Positions 44,526 through 52,554 of a DNA stretch of 64,000 nucleotides are shown piece by piece. The translations under genes and the position numbers were made by a program. The notes beneath the pieces are model-generated. The model was not told where the DNA came from, ran no database searches, and saw only the letters and a list, made by a program, of their open reading frames with translations. The stretch comes from Polaromonas eurypsychrophila (lineage in GTDB: Bacteria > Pseudomonadota > Gammaproteobacteria > Burkholderiales > Burkholderiaceae_C): the NCBI RefSeq assembly GCF_014641715.1, contig NZ_BMIG01000001.1, forward strand, positions 372,001 to 436,000, given 5' to 3'. The stretch's first letter is position 1; every line of letters starts with the position of its first letter.

Positions 44526-46109
44526 ATGAACAGCTTGCATGCGCGCCAGGGCACGCTTTTGGGAGACCGCCTTCAGGCGCTGGCCCCTGCGAGGCTGAAA
44601 GGCATGCGTCGCGGACTGGAAAAGGAAAGCCTGCGCTCCCAGCCCGGTGGCGCGCTGGCGCTGACGCCGCACCCCGCTGCGCTGGGATCGGCCCTGACCC
44701 ACCCGAGCATTACCACCGACTTCAGCGAGTCGCAGGTCGAGCTGGTGACTGCCGCACACGCCGGCCTGGGTGACGGCGCCGAAGCCGCGCTCAGCGAACT
44801 GACGCAGATTCACCAGTTCACCTACCGCGCGATGAAAGCGCTCGGCGACGAGATGTTGTGGGTCTCCAGCATGCCCTGTGGCCTGCCGACGGATGAGACG
44901 ATTCCGATTGGCCGCTACGGTTCGTCCAATGTCGGGCGCGCCAAAAGCGTTTACCGCATGGGCCTGGGTCACCGTTATGGCCGGCGCATGCAGACGATCT
45001 CGGGCATCCACTACAACTGGTCGTTGCCCGGCGTTTCCAGCGAAGAATATTTCGGCCTGATCCGCAATTTTCGCCGCCATGCCTTTTTGCTGCTTTATCT
45101 GTTTGGCGCGTCGCCCGCCGTTTGCTCCAGCTTTGTTGCCGGCCGCCAGCACGAGTTGCAGGCGCTGGGCGCGGGCACCATGTACATGCCGCACGGAACC
45201 TCGCTGCGGATGGGCCGCCTCGGTTACCAGAGCGACGCGCAGGCCTCGCTCAAGGTCAGCTACAACAACCTCGACGGTTATGGCGCCTCGCTACAGGACG
45301 CGCTGACCCGGCCTTATCCGGCCTATGAGGCGGTCGACATCCAGAACCCCGGCGGCGACTACAACCAGCTCGCCACCAGCCTGCTGCAGATCGAAAACGA
45401 GTTTTACGGCACCATCCGCCCCAAACGCGTGATTTTTCCGGGTGAGCGCCCCCTGCATGCGCTGCGCGAGCGCGGCGTTGAATACGTTGAAGTGCGGCTG
45501 ATGGACCTGGACCCGTTTGTGCCGGTCGGCATCGCGGCCGATACCATGCGTTTTCTCGATGTGTTTTTGCTGCACTGCCTGCTGACCGACAGCCCGCCCG
45601 ACACGACGCAGGAGATCGCTGCGCTGGCGCGCAACCAGCACCGCGTGGCCGCACGGGGCCGCGAGCCCGGCTTACAGCTGGAGCGCAGCGGCGAGGAGGT
45701 CGACCTCACGAAATGGGGCGACGAGCTGATCGGGCAATGCGCGCCAATTGCTGCGGCGCTTGATGCGGCGCAGGGCGGCAGCGCTTATGTGGAGGCCTTG
45801 CGCGCTTCAGAAGCGTCGCTGCACCAGCCCGACGGCCTGCCGTCGGCCCGCGTGCTGGCGGCCATGGTGAAAGACCACGACAGTTCGTTTGTGGCGTTTG
45901 CGCGGGCGCAATCGCTGGCCACCCGGCAAACCCTGCTGGACCTGCCGTTTTCCGCCGCCCAGCAGGCGCGTTTCGAGGAGCTGACACGGCAGTCGCTGGC
46001 CGAGCAGAAGACGATTGAGGCGGCCGACTCCATGCCGTTTGAAATCTACCGCCAGCAATACGTCTCGCCGGAGCGGCTGGGCATACGCAGCCTGGCGCAC
46101 GCGGCCTGA
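44526..46109 (+). CDS. gshA: Glutamate--cysteine ligase
   Basis: A 527-residue enzyme that makes gamma-glutamylcysteine, the first step of glutathione synthesis, and belongs to the E. coli-type class (about 520 residues). Signatures include RRGLEKESLRSQPGG, DFSESQVELVT, QTISGIHYNWSLP and YVEVRLMDLDPFVPVGI. The start at 44526 (MNSLHARQG) has GAGGGAA upstream; the longer open frame is not family-like. gshB is not in the window. Confidence 0.95.
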   Translation: MNSLHARQGTLLGDRLQALAPARLKGMRRGLEKESLRSQPGGALALTPHPAALGSALTHPSITTDFSESQVELVTAAHAGLGDGAEAALSELTQIHQFTYRAMKALGDEMLWVSSMPCGLPTDETIPIGRYGSSNVGRAKSVYRMGLGHRYGRRMQTISGIHYNWSLPGVSSEEYFGLIRNFRRHAFLLLYLFGASPAVCSSFVAGRQHELQALGAGTMYMPHGTSLRMGRLGYQSDAQASLKVSYNNLDGYGASLQDALTRPYPAYEAVDIQNPGGDYNQLATSLLQIENEFYGTIRPKRVIFPGERPLHALRERGVEYVEVRLMDLDPFVPVGIAADTMRFLDVFLLHCLLTDSPPDTTQEIAALARNQHRVAARGREPGLQLERSGEEVDLTKWGDELIGQCAPIAAALDAAQGGSAYVEALRASEASLHQPDGLPSARVLAAMVKDHDSSFVAFARAQSLATRQTLLDLPFSAAQQARFEELTRQSLAEQKTIEAADSMPFEIYRQQYVSPERLGIRSLAHAA

Positions 46110-46170
46110 ACCTCCGGCTATTTCCTGGCGGGAGGGAGTGTCAGCGCTGGGAGGCGCTTTCATTTTTTGA

Positions 46171-46227
46171 AGCTAAGAATGGCTGCAGCCTTTTCTGTGT
46201 ATGCGCTGTAGCTATTGAAATCGTAGC
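46171..46227 (+). repeat. Family A repeat, copy 13
   Basis: Tail with AGAATGGCTGCAGCCTTTTC and arm GCTATTGAAATCGTAGC at 46211-46227. The remaining ~330 bases up to the LysR gene hold no recognisable gene and form the left border of the probable island. Confidence 0.65.
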
Positions 46228-46553
46228 GAAATCACCGGCCTCCTGGGCAGATCCGTTTGTCGGCCCCTGGCTTTCTCTTGCAAACCCCCGGCTGCGGCCG
46301 CGCTCGATTTTCATCGCTTCGTCCGTCTTGATGCAGTCTGTTTAGGCTGACACGCACGTAGCGCGATGTGGGCGTTTGACGTCCTCCGCTTAGGCGGCTT
46401 TTGGCCAAGAGCGGACCTTGACCGGCTGCGGCTTTCTCGTCGCGCTTCTTCTTTTGTCTGCGCTGGTCGTGAGCAGGGCATCCTCTTGGGCCTCCTGCTC
46501 CGACCGATACGAGACGTCAGAAGCCGACCACGCTTCTCGTTCTCAAGATGTCT

Positions 46554-47468
46554 TCAACGATACGGGTCGGTGTCCGCATTAAACAGCGTCTTAATCTGGA
46601 CCCGCAGCCACTGGAACGCTGGCCCCTTGTGGGTGCGCCGGTGCCAGTACTGGTAAATGGTGAAGGTCGGCGGCTGAAACGGCAGCGCCGTCACTACAAC
46701 CGCACCTGAGCGCGCCATGTCTGACGCCGTCCCGAGAGGCACTGTTGCAACGAGGTCCGAATTGGCGACTGTCGATGCCAAGGTCAGGTGATGTGGAGAA
46801 CTAAAGGCGACGTGCCGCGGGATTCGCTGGCGGACCAGCGCCTTTTCCAACAACGAGTTGGAACGAGCAGGGGTGGATACCACCGCATGACTCAAGGATT
46901 TATAGGCATTTCGCGTCATGCCTGTTGACAGCACAGGATGCCCCTTTCGAACGATACATGCATACGTGTGACTGTAGAGAGCCTGCCGGAAGAAGCGGTC
47001 GCGTTCAAGGTCTGGAAAGTATCCAATAGCGACCTCTGCGTCACCAGAAGCCAGCGTTTCGGCCAACGGCATGATGGTGGGTGAGATGATGTGCAAGGAC
47101 GCAAAGGGGGCATGTTCAGCGAGGTGGCGAACGAGCGGGGGCGCAAACACCACCTCTCCGGCGTCAGAAGCAGCGACATGAAACGCCACTTCTGCCTCAC
47201 TCGGGATGAAGGACGTACGTCCAAACATTTTCTGCTCGACTTCTTGTAGAACGTTACGAGCGGTTTCCGCCAGCTCCAGCCCTTGTGTGGTGGGCTTCAT
47301 CCCGGCCCCTGTTCTGACGAAAAGATCATCTCCCATTTGTCGGCGCAGACGAGCCAACGCGGAGCTGAAGCCCGACTGGCTCATCTTCAGGTGTTCTGCT
47401 GCTCGGCCTACGTGACGTGTTTGGTCCAGCGCCACCAACACCCTTAGCAGGTTCAAGTCGAAGTCCAT
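46554..47468 (-). CDS. LysR-type transcriptional regulator
   Basis: A 304-residue regulator. The N-terminal winged helix-turn-helix (LNLLRVLVALDQTRHVGRAAEHLKMSQSGFSSALARLRRQMGD) is followed by a substrate-binding domain. By layout it is divergent from the hydrolase-monooxygenase pair with 74 bp between, so it probably controls that pair in response to an aromatic inducer. It resembles the NahR/NodD-like branch (starts MDFDLNLLRVLVAL). Codon use is less GC-biased than in flanking genes, suggesting transfer. Confidence 0.92.
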   Translation of the reverse strand: MDFDLNLLRVLVALDQTRHVGRAAEHLKMSQSGFSSALARLRRQMGDDLFVRTGAGMKPTTQGLELAETARNVLQEVEQKMFGRTSFIPSEAEVAFHVAASDAGEVVFAPPLVRHLAEHAPFASLHIISPTIMPLAETLASGDAEVAIGYFPDLERDRFFRQALYSHTYACIVRKGHPVLSTGMTRNAYKSLSHAVVSTPARSNSLLEKALVRQRIPRHVAFSSPHHLTLASTVANSDLVATVPLGTASDMARSGAVVVTALPFQPPTFTIYQYWHRRTHKGPAFQWLRVQIKTLFNADTDPYR

Positions 47469-47481
47469 TATCGCTCCTGTA

Positions 47482-47499
47482 GATATGGCATATCGCCAT
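47482..47499. promoter_or_regulatory. Probable LysR operator
   Basis: Two nested dyads are present: GATAT-GGC-ATATC (47482-47494) and ATGGC-ATATC-GCCAT (47485-47499). They lie in the middle of the divergent 74-bp promoter region, as expected for LysR binding. Confidence 0.55.
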
Positions 47500-47542
47500 T
47501 GGCTGATTGAACGATTATCGACGCAGGTCTATTCTCACGTGT

Positions 47543-48646
47543 ATGACACATGGAGACACCCTGGTTGACCAAGCGCCACTCGTCAGCGAGGAGGGGAAAA
47601 AGCAGCTTGAAGCCCTGAGACGGGCCATCCCCGTTACGCGGATGGTGGACTATGGCGTGCCGCTTGGCGATGCTCTGAACATCCATGCACAAACAACGGC
47701 AGAAGAGCCTCCTGCGTGGGACGTGCTATGTGAGCAGATTGCACAAAGACACCTCAAAGTAGCCAACGAAGCTGACATTCAGCGCCGTAGCGCGACAGCA
47801 CACCAGGCGTGGCGTGCGGCCAGTGCCTTGCTTCAGTGCGCCCAGCTTGCATTCAATCAGGATGGGCCACGGAAACTCGAGTTGTACGAGCGCTCTCACG
47901 CGGCGATGGCTCAGGGCGCGCGCCACGTGCGCCATGTGGAAGAACTCATCGTTCCGACGTCCCGAGGAAAGCTGCACGGTTGGGTTGTACGCCCGGTGCA
48001 CTGCGTTCCTCACGCAGCGGTCCTTATTCTCGGAGGTCTGAGCGGCTGGGGGAGCGTCTACTTCGGTATGGCCCAGGCGCTGGCCGCGCGTGGTCTGCTA
48101 GCCGTGCTGGGTGAAGGGCCAGGACAGGGCCTAACCCGTATGCGCAGTGGGCTGCACCTCGACGCCGAAAGCCTGGCTTTGTTTGGAGCTTTGCTGGATG
48201 CTGCGGCGGCCGAGTGTGGTGATCGCGTCGGCGTGTGGGGCAACAGCTTTGGAGGTCTGTTCGCTGCGCATGTGGCAGCACACGACCCACGGGTTAAGGC
48301 AGTCTGCATCAACGGCGCCCCCTTTGCCCCAATCGTCCCTTCGTTTCGGACAGCCCGCGAACAGATGCAGGCAGTGTTTGGCGTGAATGAAGCGGACCTT
48401 CCAAACAGGCTGGCAGCCATCGCCATGTCTCCGGTACGGCACCGCATCGAAGGCGCCATGCTGGTGGTTGAAGGAGGAAGGGACCCGATGGTGCCGCTGG
48501 GCGAACAACGGGCTTTCCTAGAACTTAGCCACCCAGAACGCTCTCATGTCGTGTCCTGGGATGACGGGGAACACACGATTTACAACCACGCAGCGGCGCG
48601 CAATGCCCTCGTTGCCGACTGGTTCTCGGATTGGCTATCCCCATAG
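47543..48646 (+). CDS. Alpha/beta hydrolase, FrsA / 2,6-dihydroxypseudooxynicotine hydrolase type
   Basis: A 367-residue protein with a helical N-terminal cap domain (residues 1-130) and a C-terminal alpha/beta hydrolase domain. The triad is Ser235 in GNSFGG, Asp314 in GGRDPMVP and His344 in DGEHTIYN. The closest family I can name includes the C-C bond hydrolase of nicotine breakdown in Arthrobacter. With the FAD hydroxylase just downstream, a pathway that hydroxylates an aromatic ring and removes an acyl side chain is a reasonable guess. ATG 47543 is used; TTG 47507 is possible but unlikely. Confidence 0.82.
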   Translation: MTHGDTLVDQAPLVSEEGKKQLEALRRAIPVTRMVDYGVPLGDALNIHAQTTAEEPPAWDVLCEQIAQRHLKVANEADIQRRSATAHQAWRAASALLQCAQLAFNQDGPRKLELYERSHAAMAQGARHVRHVEELIVPTSRGKLHGWVVRPVHCVPHAAVLILGGLSGWGSVYFGMAQALAARGLLAVLGEGPGQGLTRMRSGLHLDAESLALFGALLDAAAAECGDRVGVWGNSFGGLFAAHVAAHDPRVKAVCINGAPFAPIVPSFRTAREQMQAVFGVNEADLPNRLAAIAMSPVRHRIEGAMLVVEGGRDPMVPLGEQRAFLELSHPERSHVVSWDDGEHTIYNHAAARNALVADWFSDWLSP

Positions 48647-48703
48647 TCCAAAAACTGCATTCGTTCGCCAAGGTTCTGACAACACAAAAAATAGGAGACA
48701 TAA

Positions 48704-50299
48704 ATGAAAACCAACACTCAGTCAGTCGATATCATCGTTGTAGGCTACGGGCCTACTGGTCTTGTTCTCGCTTCATTACTCGGACAGCGCGGGCATAGCG
48801 TGGCTGTCGTCGAGCGGTGGCCAGCGCTCTATGGAAAGCCTCGTCTCACCCACATCGACGGAGAAACTGCACGCCTTTTGTCACTTGCAGCCGATGCTGA
48901 AGAGTCGTTGCGCGACAGTTGGACCACTCCGCACTACTTTTGGAGCAACGGCAAGGGTCAGCTGCTGATTGACGTCGCCGCCGGCAACACGCGAAAGTCG
49001 CTTTGGGATGACCACATTTCGGTGCACCAGCCGCATTTCGAAGCGGCCATCCATCAGCGCATCACAGCGAACCCCAATGTTCAGCTCTTTCGCAGCTATG
49101 CGGCGACATCCTTGGTCCAGGACTCAGCGGGAGTACGACTTACCTGCCAGCCTTGGAGACGAGGTGACGAAGCCGAGATTCCAGAAGAAGCCATCACTCT
49201 GGAGGCAAAGTACTTGGTGGGCGCTGACGGTTCCAACAGTTTCGTTCGAAACGCGCTGGGAGTCGACCGTATCGACTTCGGCTTCAATGAGCGCTGGTTG
49301 TGCGTCGACACGGAACCACTGAGACCGTTGCCTGCGAAGTTTGACGAAAACGCGATGCAAATCTGCGACCCCCGGCGCGGATACATGTTCATGCCGATTG
49401 GAAAAACCCGCCAGCGTTTTGAGTTTGCTCTGCAAGAAAAAGAAGACACCGTGTCAATGAGCAAGCCGGAAGCCGCCTGGCGCCTGCTGCGCGAATACCA
49501 CGACCTGGGGCCACAGGATGTCAGCATCGTGCGCAACCTGGTCTATACGTTTGAATGTCGCATGGCCAAGAGTTGGCGTGTCGGTCGCGTGTTTCTTAGC
49601 GGAGACGCCGCGCATACCAATCCGCCCTACCTGGGCCAAGGTGCGTGCTCAGGCATGCGTGACGCCTCGAATCTGGCTTGGAAGTTCGACCTCGTGCTGC
49701 GCGGCCTCGCAAACGACAAGCTGCTCGACACCTATGAGAAGGAACGCCGGCCACATGCGCAGAAGCTCATGTTGGACTCCCGCACTCTGGGCTTGGTGGC
49801 CAACACTTCGAACCCCATCAAGGCAGCAGTTCGCGATTTGCTCTTCCGATTCAAGCTTACGCCTAAACCGCAGTTTCCCATCGTCACCGATGGCGTGATT
49901 GCGCGGGGCAAGGACGGCAAGCCCGAAGGGGCCGCAGGAGCATTGTCGGGTCAGGGACGTCTCAAAGTAGGCGGTACAGTTCAACGCTTTGATGAACACG
50001 TGGGATTCAACTTCTCCGTGGTGTCTCGCAAGAAGGTGAAGGACGCGCTTTCTCCGTCAATGCAGCAGCAACTGCAGGACGTAGGCGTGCATTGGGTGGA
50101 GCTGGATAGCGTGGGCGATGAGGACGGAACATACATTGCCATGCTGGACACGATGAATGCTGATGCAGTAGTCATACGCCCAGACTTCGTTTTCTTTGGC
50201 GCGGCGAAGTTGCCTCAGCTCGAAGCGACGCTGGCAGGCTTGCTTGCAGCGCTCCAGGTTCAAACCAACTCAAAAACGCCCAAACCTGTGCCTGCCTGA
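48704..50299 (+). CDS. FAD-dependent aromatic hydroxylase, MhpA/phenol hydroxylase type
   Basis: A 531-residue flavoprotein monooxygenase. GYGPTG at residues 14-19 binds FAD; GADGSNSFVR is the DG motif and FLSGDAAHTNPPYLGQGACSGMRDASNLAWK the GD motif. A C-terminal thioredoxin-like domain ends near VVIRPDFVFFG, as in 3-(3-hydroxyphenyl)propionate and phenol hydroxylases. AGGAGACATAA precedes the ATG. It follows the hydrolase by 57 bp and is certainly in its operon. Ring-cleavage genes are absent here, so the pathway must be completed elsewhere. Confidence 0.9.
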   Translation: MKTNTQSVDIIVVGYGPTGLVLASLLGQRGHSVAVVERWPALYGKPRLTHIDGETARLLSLAADAEESLRDSWTTPHYFWSNGKGQLLIDVAAGNTRKSLWDDHISVHQPHFEAAIHQRITANPNVQLFRSYAATSLVQDSAGVRLTCQPWRRGDEAEIPEEAITLEAKYLVGADGSNSFVRNALGVDRIDFGFNERWLCVDTEPLRPLPAKFDENAMQICDPRRGYMFMPIGKTRQRFEFALQEKEDTVSMSKPEAAWRLLREYHDLGPQDVSIVRNLVYTFECRMAKSWRVGRVFLSGDAAHTNPPYLGQGACSGMRDASNLAWKFDLVLRGLANDKLLDTYEKERRPHAQKLMLDSRTLGLVANTSNPIKAAVRDLLFRFKLTPKPQFPIVTDGVIARGKDGKPEGAAGALSGQGRLKVGGTVQRFDEHVGFNFSVVSRKKVKDALSPSMQQQLQDVGVHWVELDSVGDEDGTYIAMLDTMNADAVVIRPDFVFFGAAKLPQLEATLAGLLAALQVQTNSKTPKPVPA

Positions 50300-50315
50300 T
50301 GGTAATTGAACGCGT

Positions 50316-50331
50316 CCTGGAAATTTCCAGG
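50316..50331. repeat. Perfect 16-bp palindrome after the monooxygenase
   Basis: CCTGGAAATTTCCAGG, 16 bases after the stop codon. It lacks a T-run, so it may be an operator, a border mark of the island or a weak terminator. Nothing else is seen in 50300-50590 except the leader of the next gene. Confidence 0.5.
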
Positions 50332-50590
50332 CGAAGGTAAGAACGTGCTCAAGCTATATCACCACGGATGGCGCTAACCGAATGTCGGCTTCAGAGAAAA
50401 CTCAACTTCTGCTCAGGGCCCGAAGCGGTCTTTTGTCGCTCATCTACCTTGTTGTACGTTGCCGCGGGACTGGATGCGGCGGCGCGTCGATAATCGGGGT
50501 GGGCTGACTTGCAGCGTGCAAAACACCGCCAGCCCGCCTTACCGTTTTCCCGCCGCGACCCAAACTTCGAACCCAAGAAAGAACATCCCG

Positions 50591-51541
50591 ATGGCCATCC
50601 AGTGGTTTCCCGGTCACATGCACCTGACCAAAAAAGCCATCAGCGAGCGCATCAAGGAAATTGATGTGGTGATCGAGCTGCTCGACGCGCGCCTGCCTGG
50701 CTCCAGCGCTAACCCCATGCTGGCCGAGTTGACCGGCGGCAAGCCGGCGCTCAAGGTGCTCAACAAGCAGGACCTGGCCGATCCGGCGCGCACGCCGGCC
50801 TGGCTGGACCACTACAACAGCCAGCCCGCCACGCGCGCCATCGAACTCGATGCCAGTGCAACCACGCCGGCGCGGCGCCTGATCGACGCCTGCCATGCGC
50901 TGGCGCCGACGCGCGGCAGCATGGTCAAGCCGATGCGGGTGCTGATCTGCGGCATTCCCAACGTCGGTAAATCCACGCTAATCAACACACTGACGGGCAA
51001 ACGCGCGGCCAAAACCGGTGACGAAGCCGGCATCACCAAACTGGAGCAGCGCATTGTGCTGGCCGACGGTTTTTATTTGTGGGACACGCCGGGCATGCTC
51101 TGGCCGCGCATCATCGTTGCCAAAAGCGGCTACAACCTGGCGGCCAGCGGCGCCATTGGCCGCAATGCCTTCAACGAGGAGGAAGTGGCGCTGGAACTGC
51201 TCGATTACCTGATCCAACACTACCCGGCCGCGCTGCAGGCACGTTACAAGGTCGAGCTACCGCCGGGCATCACCGACGAGCAGTTGCTTGAAGCCATAGG
51301 CCGCAAGCGCGGCGCGGTGCTGGGCAAGGGACGAATCAATTTGCAGAAAGCCGCCGAGATCGTGATCCATGAATTTCGCGCGTCAACGCTGGGACGCATC
51401 ACGCTGGAAACGCCGCAAGAGTTCGCCGGCTGGCTGGCCGCCGGCCAGTTGCTCGATGCGGAGCGGCAGGTCAAGAAAGACAAGATTGAGACCGCTCGCC
51501 TGGTCAAGTTCAAAAAGATTCCGCGGCCTGACACGCCCTGA
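50591..51541 (+). CDS. rbgA: Ribosome biogenesis GTPase (RbgA/YlqF-like)
   Basis: A 316-residue circularly permuted GTPase: G4 (NKQD, residues 58-61) comes before G1 (GIPNVGKST, 121-129) and G3 (DTPG, 165-168). WFPGHMHLTKKAI at the start and the C-terminal ANTAR-like tail are typical of YlqF/RbgA, which act late in 50S subunit assembly. The start at 50591 (MAIQWFPGHM) is the family N-terminus; the longer frame upstream has no support. Confidence 0.9.
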   Translation: MAIQWFPGHMHLTKKAISERIKEIDVVIELLDARLPGSSANPMLAELTGGKPALKVLNKQDLADPARTPAWLDHYNSQPATRAIELDASATTPARRLIDACHALAPTRGSMVKPMRVLICGIPNVGKSTLINTLTGKRAAKTGDEAGITKLEQRIVLADGFYLWDTPGMLWPRIIVAKSGYNLAASGAIGRNAFNEEEVALELLDYLIQHYPAALQARYKVELPPGITDEQLLEAIGRKRGAVLGKGRINLQKAAEIVIHEFRASTLGRITLETPQEFAGWLAAGQLLDAERQVKKDKIETARLVKFKKIPRPDTP

Positions 51542-51560
51542 GGTGGTTCTTCAGCCGCGC

Positions 51561-51929
51561 CTAGTGCTGCGCCGTGCAATAGTCGAGAAACTGGTCAAGT
51601 TCGGTGGATTTGTCGAAGATGGCATCGGCGCCACAAGCCAGGCAACGGCTGCGCATTTCGTCGGTTGCGTAGTTGGACAGCACCACCACTTTTTGCACCG
51701 CAGACCGCCGCGGACATTTTCTGAGTACACCCAGTCCGGTGCCTTCGTCTAGAAAAAGATCCACCACCAGCAGGTCCCAGTCTCGGGGGTGCCGTTCCAG
51801 CCAGTAGCAGGCATCGGCCTCGGTCGTCGAATATCCAATGGTCTGAACGCCGGCCAGTTCCGTCAATGTTTCTACCAAATTGTCGCGGATGAGGGTGTTG
51901 TCTTCAACAATGTAGGCCTTGGACGCCAT
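51561..51929 (-). CDS. Stand-alone response regulator receiver protein
   Basis: A 122-residue CheY-like receiver with no output domain. AYIVEDN gives the acidic pocket, the phospho-acceptor is the Asp in LLVVDLFLDEG, and FDKSTEL holds the conserved lysine. No histidine kinase is adjacent. An exact TGTCCTACA motif lies 126 bases upstream of the start at 51929; the longer open frame to 52046 would run almost into it and lacks family similarity. Confidence 0.85.
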   Translation of the reverse strand: MASKAYIVEDNTLIRDNLVETLTELAGVQTIGYSTTEADACYWLERHPRDWDLLVVDLFLDEGTGLGVLRKCPRRSAVQKVVVLSNYATDEMRSRCLACGADAIFDKSTELDQFLDYCTAQH

Positions 51930-52054
51930 AAGGTCCTGAGTGGGTGGGTAGATGGCTGATCTCTGCAAAGGATCACCGAAAAAATTCATCGCATTCACAA
52001 ATTTATTGTCCATTGCTCCTGAGATGTTTGCCGCAAGGCATTGCACTGCACCCG

Positions 52055-52063
52055 TGTAGGACA
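52055..52063 (-). promoter_or_regulatory. TGTCCTACA motif upstream of the receiver gene
   Basis: Exact on the minus strand and correctly oriented toward the receiver gene. Confidence 0.5.
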
Positions 52064-52169
52064 GAAGGCCACATGTCTTTGCGATGGTCGGGAAGGAAAA
52101 ACCACCACCGTTTAGCCTCCCCGTCTTGCAGAAAAACAGGCTGTTAGCCTTTCTTTGAAAGGGACGGCA

Positions 52170-52186
52170 GCTACTTAATTAATAGC
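52170..52186. repeat. Family A repeat arm only (copy 14)
   Basis: GCTACTTAATTAATAGC without a recognisable tail, just downstream of the small membrane protein gene. Confidence 0.45.
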
Positions 52187-52196
52187 AGTGGGATGC

Positions 52197-52517
52197 TTAC
52201 TGCGAGCCTGCTGGCCGCCGGGTGCTGGCGAACTTGCGCCGCAGGTAGAGCCCGCCGAAAGCCAGGCCGAGCACCATCGCGAACCAGCCGACCAGCGCGG
52301 CACCCGCGACGATTCCCTGCATGCCGGGTGATTTGATGAAATACGGAGAGACCAGCACGGCCAGTCCGATCAGGACGCACAGACAGGCCTTGAACAACAA
52401 CTCGTTGTTGGCCTTGTTGCTGTGGCGGCGAGTAGGGGGAGGAGGTAGGGGCATGCCCGATTGTCGGGCCAAATCTTCAGGCATGCAGGGCAACTGAATT
52501 TTGACCGCTTGAGTCAT
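52197..52517 (-). CDS. Hypothetical small membrane protein
   Basis: A 106-residue protein with a proline-rich, charged N-terminus and two hydrophobic helices, about 44-60 and 68-90, followed by a basic end (LRRKFASTRRPAGSQ). It has no family I recognise. It is on the same strand as, and 37 bp downstream of, the copper-radical oxidase gene, so it may be cotranscribed with it. Confidence 0.65.
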   Translation of the reverse strand: MTQAVKIQLPCMPEDLARQSGMPLPPPPTRRHSNKANNELLFKACLCVLIGLAVLVSPYFIKSPGMQGIVAGAALVGWFAMVLGLAFGGLYLRRKFASTRRPAGSQ

Positions 52518-52554
52518 CTGGCCTGAACCTGATGCCTCAACGACGTGCGCCGGA

